Positions 49,231 through 56,883 of a stretch of DNA of 64,000 nucleotides are shown here, in pieces. Below the pieces are notes generated by a model. The model saw only the letters and a program-made list of their open reading frames with translations, was not told where the DNA came from and did not search any database. The position numbers and the translations under genes were made by a program. The stretch comes from an uncultured Bacteroides sp. (GTDB lineage Bacteria; Bacteroidota; Bacteroidia; Bacteroidales; Bacteroidaceae): positions 31,692-95,691 of the forward strand of contig NZ_CAJULN010000010.1 of NCBI RefSeq assembly GCF_910586915.1, written 5' to 3'. Each line of letters begins with the position of its first letter. Positions within the stretch are counted from its first letter, which is position 1.

Positions 49231-49278
49231 AGTAGGAGGAAAACGAAGTTATTGTTTTCCTCCTACTTTTGTTTTTTT
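49231..49278 (+). terminator. Strong intrinsic terminator of nifJ
   Basis: A perfect 14-bp stem (49231-49244 with 49254-49267) and 9-base loop, followed by a T-rich tract to 49278. Confidence 0.92.
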
Positions 49279-49342
49279 ACCCACCAAATTACTGAATATC
49301 AAAAAAACAAAAGTATCTTTTCATTCATTTATCTTTTTTGCG

Positions 49343-49350
49343 TAACTTTG
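49343..49350 (+). promoter_or_regulatory. Predicted -7 box of the structured ncRNA
   Basis: TAACTTTG matches TAnnTTTG exactly; a TTTT at 49318-49321 could be the -33 element with 21-bp spacing. It lies after the nifJ terminator and 268 bp before the next start codon, so it drives either a long leader or a separate RNA. Confidence 0.6.
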
Positions 49351-49354
49351 TCCT

Positions 49355-49609
49355 CGGATATGAGTTACCATATCCGGACATATTAGAAATATCAAGAAGC
49401 GTTATGCTTATCTTGTGAATTGAGAACCTGAGAAATTTTCATATTTAGCACAAGAGATTGGCATAGTGGTTCTCACGCTATAGCGTGAGCTGCTATTACC
49501 ATATTCGTGCTATAGGTTTTCTCAGGACCTTCAATTCAGATGTGGGCATTGCAGTCTCACGCTTCGCTGTTTAATACATAAAGGTCTTGAGAGATTGGAA
49601 GACACCTTC
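49355..49609 (+). ncRNA. Candidate structured ncRNA, 6S-like rod
   Basis: A non-coding stretch with dense, consistent base pairing. From 5': a perfect 8-bp hairpin (49355-49362 with 49369-49376); a small hairpin 49393-49415; a long rod in which 49416-49437 pairs with 49518-49539 (about 20 pairs), TAGCAC 49446-49451 with GTGCTA 49507-49512, and CTCACGC/GCGTGAG around 49472-49489 at the tip, with internal loops between; then a final hairpin near 49582-49607. A long interrupted rod with an own promoter suggests 6S RNA; I would test Rfam 6S, 6S-Flavo and Bacteroidales-1 models. The alternative is a structured leader of the downstream lipoprotein gene. Ends are approximate. Confidence 0.55.
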
Positions 49610-49617
49610 TATTTATT

Positions 49618-50139
49618 ATGAAAAAAATATTCTATTCAGATTCTTCCAGACTTATCCTCCGATTGCTCAGTCTCATGTTGTTTTTCTGCGCTGCCGGTCT
49701 GTCTGCGTGCGATGACGAAAACGAGGCCAATGAAGAAAAAGCCATATTCGAAAAACTGCAAGGCACATGGAAAAGTACCTACATCGTAATGCACGACAAC
49801 TTTACCAGCATCAACGGAGAAACCTACAATGAATCAATCGATGAAGCCATCACAAGCAAGGGAAACGAATGGTATATCCGATGGAAATTTGACCGCAACC
49901 GGAAAGTTACCATACTGGAATCAGGCAGTTCCGATGATATCCAACTGCCAGCAACCTTTGGCTTTACATTAAGCGGAAATAGGATTAGCGGAATACCCTT
50001 TTCCGGAGACTTTACAAGCTATTCAACGATTACCGAAATCTCCGACACCCAATTCATCATCGAAATGGAAGACAAAGGAAGCGATAAAGACGGTAAATCG
50101 GACTATTATCATCGGATAACATTCGAAAAAGTGCAATGA
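49618..50139 (+). CDS. Small lipocalin-like lipoprotein
   Basis: A 173-residue lipoprotein (lipobox LSAC, Cys31, followed by DDE). The mature part begins with FEKLQGTWKSTYIV, the L-x-G-x-W motif of lipocalin-like Bacteroides proteins, and continues in alternating beta strands ending RITFEKVQ. Probably a surface or periplasmic beta-barrel domain of unknown ligand. The stop overlaps the next start (ATGA). The ATG comes about 10 bases after the last hairpin of the candidate ncRNA, so this gene may be read from the same promoter. Confidence 0.8.
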   Translation: MKKIFYSDSSRLILRLLSLMLFFCAAGLSACDDENEANEEKAIFEKLQGTWKSTYIVMHDNFTSINGETYNESIDEAITSKGNEWYIRWKFDRNRKVTILESGSSDDIQLPATFGFTLSGNRISGIPFSGDFTSYSTITEISDTQFIIEMEDKGSDKDGKSDYYHRITFEKVQ

Positions 50140-50891
50140 GTATGAAGAAGTATTTAATTACGCTGTGCCTTATCACAAGCATGGCATTCTACGGCCATCT
50201 TCTTTATGCACAGAATATATCCTATCAAGACAGTGTACAACACAGGCTTGATTCGCTGGAAAACGTAGTGAAAGCATTATCCTCCAGCGTGCAAAAGACA
50301 CAAAAGAAAGAAAAAGACCACTCCGTATGGAGCCGAAAGAAATTCACAGCCATAGGATATGCAACGCAAACACTTACGCCTGCGTATGGAAATGAGTTAA
50401 AAAGTGACTTTGGAGTAGCCCTCACCAGTGGACGTGCTGTCTATCTGCACAAAAAGCCGTTATTCGGTAAACTCAAGTTTGCATTTACTTGGGGCTCGGA
50501 TATCAGCTATACCAAGTATAAGAACTACAAAGAAGAGTATAACTACGGTGCTACTGACGAAATGGAAATCCAAGACTACGGTTTACATCAATGTGACATT
50601 GGCATATTAGTGGGTCCCTCCATCACCTTCAATCCTGTGGGTCATCTGATGATATCCGGCTATTTTAGATTTGTCCCGTCCTATTCAATGCTAATACTCA
50701 ACGATGACCTAAACAGCAACTACGCCTCATTCTTTACTTATGGCGGGGAAATTTCGTGGAAAGCCATTGGTATTGGAGTAGAAGGAAGACAAGGCAGTGC
50801 CAAATACAGCAGCCTAATGTCCGAAGGTGACGATATCAAAATGAAATATACCACTCATTCGCTACGAGCGTACATCAGCCTGCATTTCTAA
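50136..50891 (+). CDS. Putative outer-membrane beta-barrel protein with N-terminal coiled coil
   Basis: A 251-residue exported protein: signal peptide ending near LLYAQ, a short predicted coiled coil (DSVQHRLDSLENVVKALSSSVQK, about 30-55), then about eight to ten amphipathic strands rich in Tyr, Gly and Ser, ending LRAYISLHF, a terminal barrel strand. Translationally coupled to the lipoprotein by a 4-base overlap, so they probably work together at the outer membrane. A second ATG two codons in (50142) is possible. No family recognised. Confidence 0.78.
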   Translation: MSMKKYLITLCLITSMAFYGHLLYAQNISYQDSVQHRLDSLENVVKALSSSVQKTQKKEKDHSVWSRKKFTAIGYATQTLTPAYGNELKSDFGVALTSGRAVYLHKKPLFGKLKFAFTWGSDISYTKYKNYKEEYNYGATDEMEIQDYGLHQCDIGILVGPSITFNPVGHLMISGYFRFVPSYSMLILNDDLNSNYASFFTYGGEISWKAIGIGVEGRQGSAKYSSLMSEGDDIKMKYTTHSLRAYISLHF

Positions 50892-50939
50892 CCAATCCAC
50901 TTTTTCATAAAACGGAATGCATATCATGCACAATCAAAT

Positions 50940-50990
50940 TTCAGCCTGCCATTGCCGGAATACCCGTTCAATGGCGGGCTGAAGTTTTAT
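50940..50990. terminator. Bidirectional terminator between convergent genes
   Basis: A 15-bp stem (50940-50954 with 50969-50983, one G-U type pair) and 14-base loop, followed on plus by a T-rich tract. It ends the 50136 gene and, on the minus strand, the hybrid regulator, whose last codons lie just inside. Confidence 0.8.
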
Positions 50991-53818
50991 CTTTTTCTCT
51001 TCAATAAATCCGTCGGACTCTCGCCAAACTGTTCCTTATAGCATTTGGCAAAATAAGAAGGGGAACTGAAACCGACCTCATAACCAATTTCAGCCACAGT
51101 CATATCCGATGAAGCAAGCAGAGACGCGGCTTTTTTTAAACGGGCAATACGGAGTAATTCATTGGGAGAATAATTAGTCAAGGATTTTATCTTCCTATAA
51201 AGCTGTACACGGCTCAAGCCCATTTCTTTGCCCAAATCTTCTACATTCAAACCGGAATCTCCCATCTTTGCGTCAATCAAGGCTTTGAACTTTTCTACAA
51301 AATCCTTGTCCATATCGCAGACATCTTCTTTGGCCAATGCCTGTCCGCCACCAAAGAATTGTTTCAGGCGACGATGCGAATCTATGAGGTTGCGGACACG
51401 CGCCAGCAACAATTGCGAACTGAAAGGCTTGGAAATGTAAGAGTCCGCACCACCATCATAACCTTGAATCTTCTGTTCATCCAAAGAACAGGCAGTCAAG
51501 AGGATAACGGGAATATGGCATGTTTGCAGTTCGCTTTTCAAACGGCGGCAACATTCAATACCATCAATGCCCGGCATCATAACATCGGAGATTATCAAGT
51601 TCGGGACATATTTCATAGCTTTGCGAATACCCTCCGAACCGTCTACGGCTTCAATCACGGTATAGTCCGTATGAAGCAGCCCATGAACATATGAACGAAT
51701 ATCCGCATTATCATCAATGATAAGCACGGAAGGTTTGGAAGAATCATAGTTCTTTTCCAGTTCCTCTTCTTCAACAGGTAAAGCGTCATTCAAAGGAGAA
51801 ACTTCGGAAACAGAAGATGCCGGAGAGTCTTCTAATGAAGAGGTCTCATCAACACAAGTCCGTAACGGTAAATCGACGGTGAAGACAGTACCCTGCTTTT
51901 CATCACTTTCTACTGATATAGCTCCGCCATGCAGCTCGACGAAAGCCTTTACCAAAGCCAGTCCTATTCCCGAACCGGCATGATGCATGTCTATTTTATA
52001 AAAACGGTCAAAAATATTACGAATATGCTCGGCTGAAATAATCGAACCGGTGTTGGATACTGTAAAACGAATCCACCGGTTATCCTCTTTTGTCAAGGTA
52101 GACAAACGGACGGAAACCTTACCATTCTCTGGAGTAAACTTGAAGGCATTGGAGAGAAGATTAAAATAAATGCGTTCCAACTTCTCTACATCTGCCAAGG
52201 TATGGTAGTCCGTATCCGGCATATTGTCAAAAGAAAAATGAATATGCTTTTTGCGGGCTGCCGCCAGGAAAGATTCGTTCCAACCTTTGAAAGAGGAAAG
52301 AATATCAACCGGAACGGGGGTATATTCCATCTTCCCGTTTTCGTATTTACGGAAATCCAATATCTGATTGACCAAACGCAAGAGGATATTCACGTTTCGT
52401 TGCACCAACAGTAGCATCCGGTGTTGGTCGTCACTCAACGTCTTATCAGCCAACAGATGCTCCACAGGGTCGGCCACCAAAGTTAAGGGAGTTCGGAAAT
52501 CATGAGAGATGTTCGTAAAGAAAACAAGTTTGGCGTGGGTGGCCTCTTCCAGCTGATGAGAAAGCTGTATTAACTGGTCACGCTGTTCTGCCAGTTTGTC
52601 GCGCTGTTGTTCCAATTGGTCGCGCTGCTCTTCCAACTTATCCCGTTGCTCTTCCAACTGCCTTTTCTGTTCGGAGAGCTCTCTATTCAAACGATTTTTA
52701 GAACGCAGCGAGTTGTAGACAACTACCAATAATCCTGCCACCAGCAAGAGAATAACCAAACCGCCATACATCACCACTTGTTGTGTAGCCACACGTGACA
52801 AATATCCATCGATACGTCCGTTCAGTGTTTCTATCTTTTCGTCCAGTTCCGAGATGTGAGCAGTCTGAAGTTGCATGACATGTGCGTTAGTCCGGTCTAC
52901 TACCGCTGTATTCATTATGGTTTCACGCGGGTAAGGTTTTGCTTCGAGAATATTCATTGCCAGTTGCAGTACTTTATCACCGTTAGTCGGATAAATAAAG
53001 GTAGCGTTCAATACACTGTCAAGCACAAGCTCCAGTCCGTTTCCTTTGCCCGGCAAGGCATCGATACCGACAAATATCATTTCTTTCTCCCGCCCCGCCT
53101 TCCTGGCAGCCTGATAAGCTCCGGGAGCTATGCGGTCATTATGCGCATATACGGCATCAATCTTCGGATGGCGACGGAGTATGCTATCCATTGCCACTTC
53201 CGCCGGTTCGCGCTCCCAGGCTGCATCCGCTTTATCAATCAGCTTTATATCAGGAAAGTTACTGATAGCCGCCATAAATCCCTGATGACGTTCCATTGCA
53301 GGAGTCGATCCACTCAGTCCGGTAAGCTCCACCACATTTCCTTTTCCTTTCAGAGTGGATGCCATGTAATTTCCTACTGCGCGGCCTATTTCATAATTAT
53401 CAGCACTGATATATGCAGTATATTTATCAGAAAGAATCTTCCGGTCGACCAAGATAACAGGGATTCCCTTTTGGTAAGCCTCTTCCACAATCGGAGTCAT
53501 CGGGGCCGCTTCATTGGCAGAGATAATCAGCAAATCGACACCTTTATCTATGAAATAACGGACATCTTCCGCCTGCTGACGGTTATCATCGCCCGCCGAC
53601 CGTATCTCCACCGACACTCCGTCATAAAACATGGCTTCACGGAGAATCTCATCATTCATCTTATGCCGCCAGGAATCATCACTACACTGAGCCACCCCAA
53701 TACGGAAACGGAGGACATCCTGCCGACAGGCAAACATCCCGAGAAGACAAAACAATATCACTATCCACTTCGTGTATTTCATCGGTTTAATCGTTTTAAA
53801 TACTTTCATCGTTTTCAT
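50987..53818 (-). CDS. Hybrid two-component regulator with sugar-binding-protein sensor (fructose sensor type)
   Basis: A 943-residue hybrid regulator. Residues about 38-315 are a periplasmic-binding-protein (LacI/ribose type) sensor: FRIGVAQCSDDSW, DLLIISANEAAP, VYAHND. A membrane helix lies at 358-377, then a coiled coil (381-436) built of heptads, the kinase with His439 in ISHDFRTPLT, the ATPase (GSGIGLALV; the G1 box is N-T-G-S-I-I rather than D-x-G-x-G), a receiver with Asp745, and an AraC-type DNA-binding domain (about 840-943). This matches the fructose-binding regulator of fructan loci (BT1754 in B. thetaiotaomicron, from memory). It should activate the SusC/D and GH32 operons next to it. 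Confidence 0.93.
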   Translation of the reverse strand: MKTMKVFKTIKPMKYTKWIVILFCLLGMFACRQDVLRFRIGVAQCSDDSWRHKMNDEILREAMFYDGVSVEIRSAGDDNRQQAEDVRYFIDKGVDLLIISANEAAPMTPIVEEAYQKGIPVILVDRKILSDKYTAYISADNYEIGRAVGNYMASTLKGKGNVVELTGLSGSTPAMERHQGFMAAISNFPDIKLIDKADAAWEREPAEVAMDSILRRHPKIDAVYAHNDRIAPGAYQAARKAGREKEMIFVGIDALPGKGNGLELVLDSVLNATFIYPTNGDKVLQLAMNILEAKPYPRETIMNTAVVDRTNAHVMQLQTAHISELDEKIETLNGRIDGYLSRVATQQVVMYGGLVILLLVAGLLVVVYNSLRSKNRLNRELSEQKRQLEEQRDKLEEQRDQLEQQRDKLAEQRDQLIQLSHQLEEATHAKLVFFTNISHDFRTPLTLVADPVEHLLADKTLSDDQHRMLLLVQRNVNILLRLVNQILDFRKYENGKMEYTPVPVDILSSFKGWNESFLAAARKKHIHFSFDNMPDTDYHTLADVEKLERIYFNLLSNAFKFTPENGKVSVRLSTLTKEDNRWIRFTVSNTGSIISAEHIRNIFDRFYKIDMHHAGSGIGLALVKAFVELHGGAISVESDEKQGTVFTVDLPLRTCVDETSSLEDSPASSVSEVSPLNDALPVEEEELEKNYDSSKPSVLIIDDNADIRSYVHGLLHTDYTVIEAVDGSEGIRKAMKYVPNLIISDVMMPGIDGIECCRRLKSELQTCHIPVILLTACSLDEQKIQGYDGGADSYISKPFSSQLLLARVRNLIDSHRRLKQFFGGGQALAKEDVCDMDKDFVEKFKALIDAKMGDSGLNVEDLGKEMGLSRVQLYRKIKSLTNYSPNELLRIARLKKAASLLASSDMTVAEIGYEVGFSSPSYFAKCYKEQFGESPTDLLKRKR

Positions 53819-54018
53819 AGTACTTAGCAGATTGATTCAGAACAAAAATAAAAATAAATCTGCAAGTTCGCTAACTATCCCCCGATTTTTCTACAAATTA
53901 CTCTCTCTAAAGAAGATAAGATAACTATAAATATTCACCGGGAAATTATTAACGAAAGTATAAGAGGTAAACAAAACACTTAATCAATGTTATAAAACAT
54001 CTCTTTTTATTTGGATTG

Positions 54019-54049
54019 TTTGCTGATTTCACAGAAGTCCGTATCTTTG
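54019..54049 (+). promoter_or_regulatory. Predicted promoter of a small RNA
   Basis: TTTG (54019-54022), 19 bp, then TATCTTTG (54042-54049): perfect Bacteroides promoter. Transcription would begin near 54056 on the plus strand, opposite to all flanking genes. Confidence 0.75.
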
Positions 54050-54055
54050 CACTGT

Positions 54056-54117
54056 GTTTTTCATAGTATTAGATTTAAGGTTAACAAAGGTTGGAGCAAG
54101 GCGTTGCTCCTTTTTTT
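54056..54117 (+). ncRNA. Candidate small RNA of about 62 nt with intrinsic terminator
   Basis: The stretch runs from a perfect promoter to a terminator hairpin (GGAGCAA 54093-54099 with TTGCTCC 54104-54110, loop of four) and seven T residues (54111-54117). The body contains TTAGATTTAAGGTTAAC, which looks like sequence I remember upstream of several Bacteroides sRNAs or leaders. No sensible reading frame fits. It lies in the 580-bp gap between the fructokinase stop and the regulator start, both on the minus strand. I see no other gene in the gap. Confidence 0.7.
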
Positions 54118-54297
54118 ATGTCTATACGTCTCCTAAATATAAATCTAATGTTGAACCAATAGAAAAGAAGTTTTTTCTATTAATAAACCAAGACTCATCT
54201 ATTAATGCTTTACTCCCCCCAAAAAATATATGGGTCTTGTTCCAATCTCTACAAGATATGAATCGGAACGGGTTCTCACGAGAACCGTAATAAAGTC

Positions 54298-54344
54298 AGA
54301 AAAAAGAAACCTCTCAAAGTATGTCATTTTAACTTTGAGAGGTT
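54298..54344 (-). terminator. Intrinsic terminator of the fructokinase operon
   Basis: A perfect 13-bp stem (54308-54320 with 54332-54344); on the minus strand it is followed by a T-rich tract (54307-54298). It ends the GH32-permease-fructokinase transcript about 55 bases after the kinase stop. Confidence 0.85.
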
Positions 54345-54398
54345 ATACGTCGATAACAGATAATCATTCCATCTATTACCGATATATATTAAATAGGA

Positions 54399-55286
54399 TT
54401 ATAACAATCTGTCTTTCAACACCTGCGGAAGTTCCGGCATCGCCCCGCTCTGCGTGCAGACATAAGCAGAAACTTCCACCGCCAGCTTATGAGCTTCGGG
54501 AACCGGCTTGCCATTCAATATGGAAGCACAGAAAGCTGCCGTGAAAGAATCGCCCGCTCCTACCGTATCGGCTACGGGAACTCTCGGCGTTTCCTGGAAA
54601 GAGACAACGCCCGGAGTAAATACATAGCTGCCATTGATGCCGCAAGTCAGAATCAACATTTTCAGATTGTACTTGGCCAACAGAATCCAGCACTTGTCCT
54701 GCAAGTCGATGCCCGGATAACCGAACATACGGCTGATGGTCACCAACTCTTCGTCGTTTATCTTCAAGACATTGCAGCGTTGGAAGGAATCGCGCAACAC
54801 TTCTTTGGTGTAGAAGTCCTGACGGAGATTGATGTCGAATATCTTTAATTGTCCGTCTATATCGGGCATGGTGTCCAAGAAGCGGTTGATAGTGGCGCGA
54901 CTTGCTTCATTGCGCTGCGCCAACGAACCGAAGCAAACGGCACGTGTGTTCAACGCCAGACGTTTCAGTTCGTCCGTGAAAGGAATGTTATCCCAGGCAA
55001 CCCCCTCCTTGATTTCATAACAAGGTACACCTTCGGCGTCCAGTGTCACTTGCACCGTACCGGTAGGATAATCTACCCGTTCAATCTGAGTATTCAGTTT
55101 CTTGTCTTTAAAGACCGATATAATCTCATCCCCCAGTTCGTCATTGCCTACCGCACTGACTACACGGCTGTCAAAGCCAAATTGCGAAACATGATAAGCG
55201 AAGTTTGCCGGAGCACCGCCTATTTTCTTTCCTTCGGGCAGCACATCCCATAGTGCTTCACCCATTCCTACTATCGTATTATTCAT
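54399..55286 (-). CDS. Fructokinase, PfkB family
   Basis: A 295-residue ribokinase/PfkB-family sugar kinase. The N-terminal signature is GKKIGGAPANFAYHVSQFG (near 28), and the C-terminal signature is VADTVGAGDSFTAAF with catalytic Asp246. It phosphorylates cytoplasmic fructose to fructose 6-phosphate with ATP; it is the last enzyme of the locus and lies 35 bp after the permease gene. Fructose specificity is inferred from the GH32 and SusC/D neighbours, since the family also includes ribokinases and others. Confidence 0.93.
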   Translation of the reverse strand: MNNTIVGMGEALWDVLPEGKKIGGAPANFAYHVSQFGFDSRVVSAVGNDELGDEIISVFKDKKLNTQIERVDYPTGTVQVTLDAEGVPCYEIKEGVAWDNIPFTDELKRLALNTRAVCFGSLAQRNEASRATINRFLDTMPDIDGQLKIFDINLRQDFYTKEVLRDSFQRCNVLKINDEELVTISRMFGYPGIDLQDKCWILLAKYNLKMLILTCGINGSYVFTPGVVSFQETPRVPVADTVGAGDSFTAAFCASILNGKPVPEAHKLAVEVSAYVCTQSGAMPELPQVLKDRLL

Positions 55287-55321
55287 GATAAACAGAGTTT
55301 AATTGATTCCCAAATATAAAA

Positions 55322-56491
55322 TTATTTTCTGATACGGAGCGTATAGAACAGCAGATAAAGCACACCGATTGTCATTACTGCAATAGCGCCGTTCTGTCCC
55401 AGTGAAGTGTCCGAAGCCACTCCCATCGCCAACGGAAATACCGTTCCACCGAAAAGCCCCATAATCATCAGACCGGAGACTTCGTTTTTCTTACCCGGCA
55501 GATAAAGCAACGCTTGCGAGAAGATGACGGAGAATACGTTAGAGTTACCGAAACCAATCAGGGCGATGCAAGCATAGATAACCGCTTTCTCGTGGAAGAT
55601 GAACAAACCAATCATGGCAACCAACATCATTACTACACTGATAGCAAAGAAAGATTTCGGAGACATCTTGCGCAGAATGAAAGAACCCAGGAAGCAACCC
55701 GCCGTACGGAAGATAAAATAGAGACTTGTCGCGAAAGCGGCATCATCCAGTCCCATTCCGATGCGTTCCATCAGAATCTTCGGAGCGGTAGTGTTCGTAC
55801 CTACGTCGATACCGACATGACACATGATACCGATGAAGCAAAGCAGGATGAACGGTTTGCCGAGCAAAGCGAGACATTGTCCGAAAGTAGACGGTCTGCC
55901 TTCTTCTTTTTCTTCTTTAATCTGTGTGACATTGAGCAACAGAACAGCAATAACGGCTACAATCATGTAAATCGGGAACAGGATGCGCCAGCCCAAATCG
56001 AAAGTCGGGATGGCTTGTGTAGCTCCCCACATGGCAATATAAGGAGCAAGGAAAGAAGCGATGGCTTTTACAAACTGACCGAAAGTCAGGCTACTTGCCA
56101 GGCGGTCACCCCTCACGATGTTGGAGAGCAAGGGATTCAGAGAGGTCTGCATCAATGCGTTTCCGATACCCAAGAGGGAGAAAGAAATCAGCATCAGCAT
56201 ATAACTGTCACCGAAAACCGGCAATAACAAAGAAGCAAAAGTGACAATCAGACTGAGCAATACAGTCTTCTTCTGACCGATACGGCTCATCAGCATCCCT
56301 GTCGGTACGGAGAAAATCAGGAACCAGAAGAAGACAAGTGAGGGAAAAATGTTTGCTTGTGAGTCCGACAGACCAAGATCTGCCTTTACATAATTGGAAG
56401 CAATGCCTACCAAGTCAACGAACCCCATGGCGAAAAAGCATAGCATCACCGGGATAAGTTTGGAGAGAGAAGAGTTTTTACTGTTTTCCAT
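55322..56491 (-). CDS. MFS fructose permease (FucP/GluP-like)
   Basis: A 389-residue major facilitator with about 12 hydrophobic segments. The family loop motif appears as LMSRIGQKKTVLLSLIV between helices 2 and 3, and ALMQTSLNPLLSNI in the central helices resembles FucP/GluP hexose symporters. It moves the fructose released in the periplasm by GH32 across the inner membrane. The 392-bp gap upstream is large for an operon and is filled with hairpins. No TAnnTTTG promoter is evident directly before it. Confidence 0.9.
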   Translation of the reverse strand: MENSKNSSLSKLIPVMLCFFAMGFVDLVGIASNYVKADLGLSDSQANIFPSLVFFWFLIFSVPTGMLMSRIGQKKTVLLSLIVTFASLLLPVFGDSYMLMLISFSLLGIGNALMQTSLNPLLSNIVRGDRLASSLTFGQFVKAIASFLAPYIAMWGATQAIPTFDLGWRILFPIYMIVAVIAVLLLNVTQIKEEKEEGRPSTFGQCLALLGKPFILLCFIGIMCHVGIDVGTNTTAPKILMERIGMGLDDAAFATSLYFIFRTAGCFLGSFILRKMSPKSFFAISVVMMLVAMIGLFIFHEKAVIYACIALIGFGNSNVFSVIFSQALLYLPGKKNEVSGLMIMGLFGGTVFPLAMGVASDTSLGQNGAIAVMTIGVLYLLFYTLRIRK

Positions 56492-56677
56492 TGTTATATC
56501 TGTTACTTAAATTTCGCATACCTGTTTATCCGTATGCTACAAAGTGAATCTGTTATTGTATAATTTCTGTATCTTTAGGGCTTAATTTGTCTGCCCTTAC
56601 GGGAGTAAACCTGTTTGCCCCTTATCCGATTCTTGCTTCACACCGCTATAATAGGATGAAAGCTACGATATTGTTGG

Positions 56678-56839
56678 TTTGTCACGGCCGTGACAAATTC
56701 TCTTCATGGCTGTGGTAGCTTCTCTTCATGTCCGTGAGAAGAATCTACCACGGCCGTGGCAAGCTGACCATACCGTAAGCTTGGCAGAAGTATACCGTTA
56801 CCTTAAGTGTAGGAACCCGTAAGGGTAGATATACTCTGC
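56678..56839. repeat. Cluster of CACGGCCGTG palindromes and nested hairpins
   Basis: A perfect 20-bp palindrome (56678-56697, core CACGGCCGTG) and a perfect 12-bp one (56748-56759) with the same core. A hairpin of 11 pairs links 56708-56718 and 56745-56755 with an inner CTTCTC/GAGAAG stem. Further downstream, GGCAGAAGTATA (56782-56793) pairs with TATACTCTGCC (56830-56840), enclosing CCGTTACC/CGTAAGGG-type pairs. This is in the 392-bp gap between GH32 and the permease, both on the minus strand, so it would be transcribed within the operon message. No gene is visible. Confidence 0.85.
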
Positions 56840-56883
56840 CGTAAGGAACCGGGAAAAGAGCCTACAGGTTACATAGAAGAGTC

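Noticed and set aside
54054..54290. Plus-strand frame of 78 codons after the regulator
   Set aside because: It begins at the predicted sRNA start and reads through a strong terminator hairpin with a T tract, so coding is unlikely.
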